DNA of 11,481 nucleotides from CAYOLL01 sp964404765 [NCBI: uncultured Gemmatimonadota bacterium] (GTDB taxonomy: Bacteria; 4572-55): the NCBI GenBank assembly GCA_964404765.1, contig CAYOLL010000185.1, forward strand, positions 1-11,481, in the 5' to 3' direction. The notes below the pieces were generated by a model. The model made no database searches. It had not been told where the DNA came from and saw only the letters and a program-made list of their open reading frames with translations. Shown piece by piece: positions 1 through 5,806 of this stretch. The number at the start of each line of letters is the position of its first letter. The stretch's first letter is position 1. The position numbers and the translations under genes were made by a program.

Positions 1-107
1 TCACAAGTTTTGCAGTAAAGCCTTCGCAAGGTTACCCACGCTTTTTGAGCAATTAATTACTAGTTGCGTAATTGTGTCTTGTGATATATGCAAGGAAGGA
101 TGCTTAC

Positions 108-674
108 ATGAATTTAAACGAATCGCAACAACTCATGGATTTTTTTCTGACGATTGACCGCCTGGAAACGTTGCCGAGAACCGGCTACTTTTTTGCCGGA
201 ATCAAGCAGCCGGAGTCAATTGCCGCTCATGCTTTCGGGGTCGCTTTTATTGCGATGGTCATTGCCGATAAAACCAAAATGGCGGTTAATATGGAGCGGG
301 TGCTGCGCTTAGCCGTCCTGCATGATGCCACAGAATCCGTTTTGACTGATATTCCGTACTCGATTTTTAAATATCTGGGTCAGGACAATAAGCGCCTGGC
401 CGAAGAAAAAGCCGCGGCCGACTTGCTTGCCGCCATAGACCCGACTTATGTAGAAGTGTGGAACGAGTTTGAAGCCTGCCAGACTCTGGAAGCGCGCCTG
501 GTGAATGCGGCGGACAAACTGCAAATGCTGATAAAAATCTTAAATTATGAGCGCAGCGGCATTGGCTGTTTTACCGAGTTTTGGCGTAATTTTGAGCGCC
601 ACGAGTTCTGCGGCCTTGAGGTCTTTCAGGAATTGCACAAACTGGCGCGGCAACGGCATGACAGCAAAACTTAA
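108..674 (+). CDS. HD-domain phosphohydrolase (YfbR/HDDC2-like 5'-deoxynucleotidase)
   Basis: The product is 188 aa, a cytosolic metal-dependent HD-superfamily hydrolase. Relatives (YfbR, HDDC2) dephosphorylate deoxyribonucleoside 5'-monophosphates. Visible motifs are LPRTGYFFAG and PESIAAH near residues 22-41, where the H41 segment matches the HDDC2 pattern RTGW...PESV..H. The HD pair with the following acidic residue is HDATE (H72, D73, E76), and the distal metal ligand is D136 in NAADKLQ. These four positions complete the H...HD...D set. The open frame extends upstream to a TTG at 72, but ATG 108 is preceded by AAGGAAGGA at 92-100 with 7 nt spacing, so 108 is chosen. The gene stands alone on the plus strand and converges with the minus-strand genes beyond 916; a hairpin element lies between. 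The family call is firm. The exact substrate is inferred. Confidence 0.88.
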   Translation: MNLNESQQLMDFFLTIDRLETLPRTGYFFAGIKQPESIAAHAFGVAFIAMVIADKTKMAVNMERVLRLAVLHDATESVLTDIPYSIFKYLGQDNKRLAEEKAAADLLAAIDPTYVEVWNEFEACQTLEARLVNAADKLQMLIKILNYERSGIGCFTEFWRNFERHEFCGLEVFQELHKLARQRHDSKT

Positions 675-755
675 GCCGCGTATTTTTCAATTTACGATTG
701 GTTTGGGGCAATCTATAAAATTACTCTCAAACATTTGCATTGTGCGCGAGAATCT

Positions 756-851
756 TTACCGCAAAGTTCGCCAAGTTTAACGCAGAGTTCCGCAGAGTTT
801 TCTTTTTTCTTTGCGTGACTCCGCGTAAGTCTCTGCGAACTTTGCGGTTAA
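756..851. repeat. Intergenic long imperfect palindrome, CGCAAAG-word type (copy 1)
   Basis: The left arm (759-797) and the reverse complement of the right arm (809-847) agree at about 30 of 39 positions. TTA/TTAA flanks lie outside, and an 11-nt pyrimidine loop (798-808) lies between. Each arm reads as successive words of the type CGCAAAG: CCGCAAAG, TTCGCCAAG, ACGCAGAG and CCGCAGAG. A short extra hairpin, GCGGT-TT-ACCGC, follows at 858-869. The element sits between the convergent HD gene (ends 674) and TMEM175 gene (ends 916). It could therefore fold at the end of both transcripts, but neither strand shows a clean terminal T-run. It closely resembles the element at 2339-2430. Confidence 0.8.
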
Positions 852-915
852 AAATTTGCGGTTTACCGCGTTATGCTGTATTTAGAGTCATTTTGTCACC
901 TGTTTGCCAGTAGTT

Positions 916-1497
916 TTAATGCTGTTCGCCAATTACGTTTTCGATGCGCCGATCCGGAACCAGCCACATTAACGCGACCACGACATAGAGTAAACCGGCT
1001 AAACCGGCGGCCTGAAAAGCCAGCGGAATCGCCAGCGCGTATAATACAATCGAAATCCTGCCCTTGATATCCTTGCCGATCGCCACAGCGATGGCGGAGT
1101 TTTCCCCGTGCTGCCGGATCAAAACCTGTGCCAAAATGTAATAGGCAACTCCGGCGCATAATAGCACAAAGCCGTATAAGGCAACCGGCAGCGGGGCAAA
1201 TGAATTTTCGCCCATCCAGGCCGTCACAAAAGGAAACAACGACAACCAGAACAGCAGATGCAGATTCGCCCACAATACCGACCCGCTGACCCGGCTAACC
1301 GCGTGCATTAAATGATGGTGATTGTTCCAGTAAATGCCCACATAAATAAAGCTGAGCACATAGCTGAAAAACACATGCCCAAGCGGCAGCAACGCATCCA
1401 GGCCGTCGCCGGCGGGCGCCTTTAACTCCAGCACCATGATTGTGATGATGATGGCGATTACGCCATCGCTAAAAGCTTCCAATCGTCCCCGAGTCAT
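916..1497 (-). CDS. TMEM175-family (DUF1211) potassium channel
   Basis: The product is 193 aa, an integral inner-membrane protein. Bacterial TMEM175 proteins are six-helix subunits that assemble as tetrameric K+-permeable channels. The signature is at the N-terminus: RLEAFSDGVIAIIITIMVLEL (residues 5-25) carries the FSD motif and first-helix isoleucines of the family. The loop-to-helix segment YWNNHHHLMHAV (56-67) is also typical. Further hydrophobic stretches lie at about 38-56, 73-94, 104-126, 147-164 and 166-180, consistent with six helices and a short polar tail. The start is ATG 1497, preceded by AAAAGG with 7 nt spacing. The frame stays open further upstream to 1869 but only as an antisense-free overlap with the NIF3 gene. 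The 17-bp gap after the NIF3 stop suggests one transcript and possible translational coupling. Length and motif fit the family well. Confidence 0.87.
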   Translation of the reverse strand: MTRGRLEAFSDGVIAIIITIMVLELKAPAGDGLDALLPLGHVFFSYVLSFIYVGIYWNNHHHLMHAVSRVSGSVLWANLHLLFWLSLFPFVTAWMGENSFAPLPVALYGFVLLCAGVAYYILAQVLIRQHGENSAIAVAIGKDIKGRISIVLYALAIPLAFQAAGLAGLLYVVVALMWLVPDRRIENVIGEQH

Positions 1498-1514
1498 ATC
1501 GTTACCTTTTTTTT

Positions 1515-2294
1515 TTAAAAGCCTATCGGATAATCCAGGAATACGGTTTCCAGCCCGAACTTTTCCTGCAAGTGATCCGCCAATGCAAACATGCCGAACT
1601 TTTCGGTATGATAATGCCCGCCGTAGATCAAATTCAGCTTGTTTTCTTTGACCGGATAGTAGGCGATGTAGTTGGTTTCGCCGGTAATGAACACGTCCAT
1701 ATCTTTGGCAATTGCCTCGTCGCAGGCGACCGCGCCGTCTCCGGACAGAATGGCCACGCTGGAAACCAGCTTTTTGCCAAAACCCAACGCCTGAATCGGC
1801 CCGCGATTCAAGCGCTCGTAATCCCGGCAAAATGTGTCGAAATCGACCGGCTGCGGCAGGCGGCCGCAAAAGCCGACGTATTGACCGCGATATTCGCCAA
1901 ACGGTTGAATATCCTGCAATTGCAGCATTTTGGCGATCTGCGCGTTATGGCCCAATTCCGGGTGCAAATCCAGCGGCAAGTGAGCGGCATATAAAGCCAA
2001 ATCATGGGTGATGAGAAAACGAATCCGCTCGTACGTAGCGCCGACCAGCGGGCCCAGTTTGTCCCACATCATACCGTGGTGGACGATCAGAATTTGCGCG
2101 CCGGCCTCCGCCGTGCCGCGGAAGGAATCTAAGCAGGCATCCACGGCGAACGCGGCTTTGGTAATTTCCTTCGCCTGATGCGCAACTTGCAAGCCGTTAT
2201 AGCCGCCATCGCGAATCGCTTTGACATTCAGCAATTGATCCAAATAGGCGGCTAAAGCTGCGCCGGTCAGGCTTTCTTTTCGGTCGTTTTCCAT
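1515..2294 (-). CDS. NIF3-family dinuclear-metal protein (YbgI/GTP cyclohydrolase I type 2-like)
   Basis: The product is 259 aa, about the length of the short (YbgI-type) NIF3 proteins, which form toroidal hexamers with a two-metal site. The expected ligands are present in order: the HHG motif (H72, H73), D109 in HLPLDLHPELGHN, and the GGHYHTEKFG motif with H227 and E231, spaced as in YbgI. TGETNY near 204-209 is also family-like. The biochemical role of the family is poorly defined; some members are annotated as GTP cyclohydrolase I type 2, and that activity should not be assumed here. The start is ATG 2294, with GAAGGGAG upstream. The stop TAA opens a ten-A run (T at 1507-1516 on the plus strand) that leads into the ribosome binding site of the TMEM175 gene 17 bp downstream. 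The upstream neighbour ugd is 162 bp away, separated by a hairpin element. Confidence 0.9.
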   Translation of the reverse strand: MENDRKESLTGAALAAYLDQLLNVKAIRDGGYNGLQVAHQAKEITKAAFAVDACLDSFRGTAEAGAQILIVHHGMMWDKLGPLVGATYERIRFLITHDLALYAAHLPLDLHPELGHNAQIAKMLQLQDIQPFGEYRGQYVGFCGRLPQPVDFDTFCRDYERLNRGPIQALGFGKKLVSSVAILSGDGAVACDEAIAKDMDVFITGETNYIAYYPVKENKLNLIYGGHYHTEKFGMFALADHLQEKFGLETVFLDYPIGF

Positions 2295-2338
2295 ATCGGC
2301 TCCCTTCAAGAAAAATAGAACGCGGCAGTCACTACCTT

Positions 2339-2430
2339 TTAACCGCAAAACTCGCAAAGTATCACGCCGAGTTACACAAAGGGAAAACTCTGTGAAACTC
2401 CGCGATAAACTTTGCCGACTTTGCGGTTAA
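2339..2430. repeat. Intergenic long imperfect palindrome, CGCAAAG-word type (copy 2)
   Basis: This has the tightest arms of the set. The left arm (2339-2381) and the reverse complement of the right arm (2388-2430) match ungapped at about 33 of 43 positions, leaving a 6-nt loop GGAAAA (2382-2387). Both arms start TTAACCGCAAA and continue with GCAAAGT, a CGC-GAGTT block and CACA-AG. Word order and spacing parallel the copy at 756-851. A partial extra end, AAGCGGTTAA, follows at 2434-2443. The element occupies most of the gap between ugd (stop at 2457) and the NIF3 gene (start at 2294). In an ugd-NIF3 transcript it would form a large stem that could attenuate, process or protect the RNA. No encoded protein is evident. 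Confidence 0.85.
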
Positions 2431-2456
2431 GTTAAGCGGTTAAAAAATTCAAAAAC

Positions 2457-3770
2457 TCAAACCCCGATGCAATAGTATTCAAAGCCAACTTTTTTAAGCT
2501 CAGCGCCATCCAAAATATTGCGCCCGTCAAAGATGATTTTTTGATTCAGCAGCTCGCCCAAAATGGCCAAATTCGGGTAGCGAAACTCGCGCCACTCGGT
2601 TAAAATCAGCAGACAGTCGGCGGCGTTGACGGCTTCGTACGCGTCGCGGCAATAGACGGCCTTGTCACCCAAAATGTGTTTGGCGCTATCTATCGCCTGC
2701 GGATCATAAGCCTTGATATGACAGCCGGCTTCGTAAAAACGATCAATTAAGCTAAGTGATGGCGCTTCCCGCATGTCGTCCGTTTCCGGCTTAAAGGACA
2801 GGCCCCAAATAGCTATTTGTGCTCCGGCTAATTTGTCGCCAAAACGCTGTTGAACTTTATGAAACAAAACGACTTTTTGGTCGTCATTGACCGCTTCCGC
2901 GGCTTCCAAAATGCGCAGGCGATATTTGAAATCCTGTGCGGTTCGAATCAGGGCCTTCAAATCTTTGGGAAAACAGGAGCCGCCATAACCGATACCGGGA
3001 TACAAAAATTTGTTGCCGATGCGCGGATCGCTGCCGATGCCTTTGCGCACCATGTTTACGTCTGCGCCGACGCGCTCGCACAAATTGGCGATGTCGTTCA
3101 TAAAGCTGATGCGCGTGGCCAGCATGGCGTTGGCGGCATATTTGGTCATTTCGGCGGACGTAATATCCATAAAAATGATCGGATGACCGTTGAGCACAAA
3201 CGGCTTGTAAAGACGGGCCATCATCTCGCGGGCCCGCTCGGAATCCACGCCGATGACAATGCGATCCGGCTTCAGAAAGTCGTTGACTGCCGCGCCTTCT
3301 TTCAAAAATTCCGGATTGGAAGCCACGTCAAAGTCCGGCTGTTGAGTGCGCTTTTCCAGCTCGCTGCGGATGGCCGCCCGCACTTTTTCGCCGGTTTTGA
3401 CCGGAACGGTGCTTTTGGTGGCGACAACTAAGTAATCGCGCATGGTCCGGCCGACTTCGTGGGCCACATTCAGCACATGCTTGAGATCGGCGCTGCCGTC
3501 CTCGTCCGGCGGCGTGCCGACGGCGATAAAAACGACTTCGCAACCGTCAATATGCTCGGCAATGCTCGTCTCAAAGCGGATGCGTTTTTTGCTCAAATTG
3601 CGCTCCAGCAGTTCGTCCAGGCCAGGCTCGTAGATCGGCGAAACGCCCTCGCGCAACTTCTCGATCTTGGCCGCGTCCACATCAATGCAGACGACTTCGA
3701 TGCCGATTTCGGCCAGACACACGCCAGACACCAAACCCACATAGCCGGTGCCGACAATTAATATTTTCAC
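2457..3770 (-). CDS. ugd: UDP-glucose 6-dehydrogenase
   Basis: The product is 437 aa, a cytosolic enzyme that oxidises UDP-glucose to UDP-glucuronate with two NAD+. It supplies precursors for capsule, exopolysaccharide or lipopolysaccharide sugars. The N-terminal Rossmann motif is GTGYVG (residues 7-12). The central segment has NPEFLKEG (152-159), K210 in the TKYAANAMLATRISFMN region, and the catalytic loop GYGGSCFPKD with C266, K269 and D270. The C-terminal UDP-binding domain contains WGLSFKPETDDMREAPS (322-338) and FDGRNI (414-419). The start is GTG 3770, which gives the usual VKILIVGTGYVGL opening and has TGGAGG just upstream. An in-frame ATG at 3815 would add 15 unmatched residues. The gene heads a minus-strand run followed by the NIF3 and TMEM175 genes. 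No glycosyltransferase or export genes are visible nearby, so its end product is unknown. Confidence 0.96.
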   Translation of the reverse strand: MKILIVGTGYVGLVSGVCLAEIGIEVVCIDVDAAKIEKLREGVSPIYEPGLDELLERNLSKKRIRFETSIAEHIDGCEVVFIAVGTPPDEDGSADLKHVLNVAHEVGRTMRDYLVVATKSTVPVKTGEKVRAAIRSELEKRTQQPDFDVASNPEFLKEGAAVNDFLKPDRIVIGVDSERAREMMARLYKPFVLNGHPIIFMDITSAEMTKYAANAMLATRISFMNDIANLCERVGADVNMVRKGIGSDPRIGNKFLYPGIGYGGSCFPKDLKALIRTAQDFKYRLRILEAAEAVNDDQKVVLFHKVQQRFGDKLAGAQIAIWGLSFKPETDDMREAPSLSLIDRFYEAGCHIKAYDPQAIDSAKHILGDKAVYCRDAYEAVNAADCLLILTEWREFRYPNLAILGELLNQKIIFDGRNILDGAELKKVGFEYYCIGV

Positions 3771-3782
3771 GTAGCCTCCAAG

Positions 3783-3802
3783 CGCCAACGTATACGATGG
3801 CG
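3783..3802. promoter_or_regulatory. Palindromic operator-like site in the ugd leader
   Basis: CGCCAACGTATACGATGGCG is self-complementary except for one central-arm pair (18 of 20 positions). It lies directly upstream of the ugd ribosome binding site. It also overlaps the transcription start expected from the candidate promoter at 3805-3833. It could be a repressor operator or an RNA hairpin near the 5' end of the message. The symmetry is seen directly. The function is inferred. Confidence 0.45.
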
Positions 3803-3804
3803 TA

Positions 3805-3833
3805 AATTTATGCAAACTTTAGTGTATTCACAA
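3805..3833 (-). promoter_or_regulatory. ugd: Candidate sigma70-type promoter of ugd
   Basis: On the minus strand, TTGTGA (3833-3828) and TAAATT (3810-3805) are separated by 17 bp. That is the correct spacing for a housekeeping promoter, though both boxes deviate from consensus. The -35 box is part of the repeated motif TTGTGAAT (ATTCACAA on the plus strand), present in two near-adjacent copies at 3826-3840. A regulator binding that motif would compete with or assist polymerase here. Confidence 0.3.
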
Positions 3834-4148
3834 TTCACAAAATAAAAAATAACCTTGCGAAGGAAAATAGAACACGGATGACACGGGAAAAGCAGATTGT
3901 CGCTTAACCCTTAGCCTGAATTATTCACAAAGCTTAACGCAAGCGTCGCAAACGGCGCTAAAGGCGCAAGATAGAAGTTTATGCCTAAAAAACAAGTCGG
4001 CGCGCCATCCGATAGGCATTAATGCCGCTATCCTCAAGCAAGTCAAGCGATTGCGTCCTTTGCGCCTCTCGCGTCTTTTGCGTTTATGCATCATTCACAA
4101 AATACGCAAAATACGCGGAAAGGTTGGGAAAAAATATTAGACAAAATA
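3826..4148. other. Gene-free region with repeated ATTCACAA motif and hairpin element
   Basis: The 444-bp gap between ugd and the FAD reductase gene holds no convincing coding region. An open frame at 4022-4237 merely translates repeat words. The octamer ATTCACAA occurs four times, at 3826-3833, 3833-3840, 3923-3930 and 4093-4100. The last two flank the palindromic element at 3934-4085 like a target-site duplication. A tandem pair of AAAATACGC lies at 4099-4107 and 4108-4116. TAACCTTGCGAAGG at 3850-3863 reappears inverted at 21-34. Confidence 0.6.
3934..4085. repeat. Intergenic inverted-repeat element, CGCAAAG-word type (copy 3, long loop)
   Basis: The left arm is 3934-3971. The reverse complement of the right arm (4051-4085) shares its blocks in the same order: AACGCAA, a CGC word, GGCGC, AAAGG and CGCAA, with small gaps. 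Unlike copies 1 and 2, the arms are separated by about 80 nt. That loop contains its own symmetric core, GCATTAATGC (4016-4025), flanked by GATAG and CTATC, and a GGCGCGCC site (3999-4006). The octamer ATTCACAA stands just outside the left end (3923-3930) and about 7 bp beyond the right end (4093-4100), which would be compatible with insertion as a small mobile unit. Confidence 0.65.
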
Positions 4149-4195
4149 ACAAAAGCCCGCCTGACTGTGCAGCGGCAAGCCAAGAGGACTTTTGT
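4149..4195 (-). terminator. Rho-independent terminator of the FAD reductase gene
   Basis: On the minus strand a 10-bp stem, ACAAAAGTCC (4195-4186) with GGGCTTTTGT (4158-4149), starts 20 nt after the stop codon and is followed by the T-rich TATTTTGTC. One position pairs only as G-U in the minus-strand RNA and is a C-A mismatch on the plus strand, which argues for action on the minus-strand transcript. The 27-nt loop can form an additional small GC stem. Confidence 0.6.
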
Positions 4196-4214
4196 CATAT
4201 TACTACAGAACAGA

Positions 4215-5594
4215 TTAGCCGTGCGCACCTGTTTTAGCCAGTAACGCTTCCAATCGAATCGGGCGGTAGCGATTGGCCCAATCGACATAAGAGCCGGCAT
4301 AGCCTACACTTTGCTGAACTTGCTCCACCTGGGCCATGATCTCGCGCACACCCGTAATGTTAAGCATTTTTTGCGTTTTAATCGCCTCAAAAATACTTTC
4401 GACTTGCGCGTCAGCTTTCATCTCAACGCCGGCATGGTAACTACGGTAAAACTCTTCCGGCCAGTCCAGATAAGAATTGGCAACATGAATTGCCACTTGC
4501 CGGCCATGTGTCAAAGATTCCTTGATATTGCCCTTACCCGTTACAGCATTGCCAAGAGCGAAAACATGATCGAACCCGTCTAATTGTCCGGTCTCCCAAT
4601 TTGCAATTTTAAAGCGCTCTCCTTCACCCGGCACGCCTTCCAGAGGCTCCGGAATACTGCCGATGGATGAGATAAATAACGGCGCCCGTACTTCCAGACG
4701 ACTCCCGGCAATCAATTTGAGCTTGCCGTTTACGATTTCAGATTGTTGAAAGACCAGACCGGTTAGCCGATCTCCCTCTACAATTTTTTCAAACGGGGCA
4801 TGACAACCTACAAATTTGACCCCGTACTTATCCTGAAACTTCTTAAGTATTTTTTGCCGAATCGGCTTTGCTCTTTCTTCATCCTCCGCGGTCGGATTGG
4901 GCGGCATAGGCACCAGCGGCATATCCTCCGCGCGGCGTCGATAATAAAGTGTGCAGCCTTTCAGGCCCAGTTTTTCCAGAGAAAGTCCCAAATCCACCAG
5001 CACTTTCGTGACGCCTTTGCGCTCCAGCAAGAACATATCTACGTCGTGACCACGTGTGCGTAACGCCTTTTGCACGGTTTCGATCATCACCAGCTTAGCC
5101 ACGTCAATCGACGCCAGCCCGCCGCCAACGATCGCCACATCATCGCATAGATCAAAAGTCTGGCCATTGTAAGTCGGCTCGTGGTAATGATTAAACCAAT
5201 AGACCAGTGGGTTTTGATAATACAATCCCTTGCCAACATAAGCGTCAACTCCGTCAATGGCTAACGGCCGGTCGCGCCAGGCGCCAACAGCCAGCAATAC
5301 TGCGCTGAAGCCCCATTTATGGGTCAGGTCATTAAAATTCAGATTTTGGCCCAAGCGCATATTAGGCACAAACTTGACATAAGGATGCTGCATTTTTTCA
5401 TCAATTTTCGCCTCTTCCTGATCACGCAGCTTTTCATGCCATTTGGGCAAGCCATCTTCAATTTTGCCGTATGGCAAGGCATTTTGATCAAACACAACAC
5501 AATATATGCCGCGCTGTGAGAGTTGGGCTGCCGCCTCTGAACCGGCCACCGCGCCGCCAACAATGGCTACAACGTAGCCAGGGTGCAAATTCAT
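4215..5594 (-). CDS. FAD/NAD(P)-dependent oxidoreductase, ferredoxin-NADP reductase/GltD-like
   Basis: The product is 459 aa, a soluble two-dinucleotide-binding flavoprotein of the adrenodoxin-reductase/FprA and glutamate-synthase small-subunit class. It probably moves electrons between NAD(P)H and a small electron carrier. The FAD-binding motif is at the N-terminus (VAIVGGAVAGSEAA, 9-22), followed by the LPYGKIEDGLPKW segment (40-52), the counterpart of the class's GLxRYGIPxxK loop. The NAD(P) motif is VAIVGGGLASIDVAK (153-167). YYRRRAEDMP (217-226) is also class-like. Near the C-terminus FALGNAVTGKGNIKES (345-360) is the second FAD contact. No iron-sulfur cysteine cluster is present. ATG 5594 is the start because GGAGGG lies just before it; an upstream GTG at 5606 overlaps that site. 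The gene is monocistronic with its own terminator. GGAVAG instead of GxGPAG, and about 80 residues after the FAD motif, make it a divergent member. The partner is unknown. Confidence 0.85.
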   Translation of the reverse strand: MNLHPGYVVAIVGGAVAGSEAAAQLSQRGIYCVVFDQNALPYGKIEDGLPKWHEKLRDQEEAKIDEKMQHPYVKFVPNMRLGQNLNFNDLTHKWGFSAVLLAVGAWRDRPLAIDGVDAYVGKGLYYQNPLVYWFNHYHEPTYNGQTFDLCDDVAIVGGGLASIDVAKLVMIETVQKALRTRGHDVDMFLLERKGVTKVLVDLGLSLEKLGLKGCTLYYRRRAEDMPLVPMPPNPTAEDEERAKPIRQKILKKFQDKYGVKFVGCHAPFEKIVEGDRLTGLVFQQSEIVNGKLKLIAGSRLEVRAPLFISSIGSIPEPLEGVPGEGERFKIANWETGQLDGFDHVFALGNAVTGKGNIKESLTHGRQVAIHVANSYLDWPEEFYRSYHAGVEMKADAQVESIFEAIKTQKMLNITGVREIMAQVEQVQQSVGYAGSYVDWANRYRPIRLEALLAKTGAHG

Positions 5595-5710
5595 ATTTCC
5601 CTCCACTGAAGCAAATCATGATTAAGATCATCAAGGATTAAAGGATTAAAAAGTCCTTTTTATTTTACACAAAATTCGAGGAAAGTCAAGCGATGTATAC
5701 GTCAAAAATG

Positions 5711-5747
5711 AAAAAAACGCTCGCAAACCTAAGTTTACGAGCGTTTT
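5711..5747 (-). terminator. Rho-independent terminator of the YceI-family gene
   Basis: A 15-bp stem is formed by plus-strand 5714-5728 and 5733-5747 around the 4-nt loop CTAA. In the minus-strand RNA the only imperfect pair is a G-U wobble, and the stem ends in seven U residues (A at 5711-5717 on the plus strand). On the plus strand the same pair is a C-A mismatch. It lies about 60 nt past the stop codon at 5807. This is the clearest terminator in the window. Confidence 0.85.
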
Positions 5748-5806
5748 ACTCTGATTGTCAGACTGTTGGTATTTATCTACAACCTAACAGCCGATCGTCT
5801 ATCTGC

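Noticed and set aside
45-74. Possible promoter TTGAGC-18-TAATTG ahead of the HD gene
   Set aside because: Both boxes are weak and the AT-rich region gives several equally poor alternatives.
1572-1994. Long open frame (140 codons) antisense to the NIF3 gene
   Set aside because: NIF3 metal-ligand motifs are intact on the opposite strand; this is a shadow frame.
2850-3431. Long open frame (193 codons) antisense to ugd
   Set aside because: The ugd frame carries all catalytic motifs; the antisense frame is a codon-bias shadow.
756-4116. CRISPR array from recurring CGCAAAG words
   Set aside because: Words are short, variable and arranged as inverted arms, with no constant-length repeats and spacers and no cas genes.
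4022-4237. Open frame of 71 codons on the plus strand between ugd and the FAD reductase gene
   Set aside because: The translation is just the repeat words of the hairpin element and the tandem AAAATACGC pair, with no start signal or recognisable protein character.
5640-5668. AAAGGA/TCCTTT stem followed by T-rich sequence on the plus strand, next to tandem AAGGATTA copies
   Set aside because: No plus-strand gene ends nearby, and on the minus strand this is the upstream region of the FAD reductase gene; the stem is short and AT-rich.
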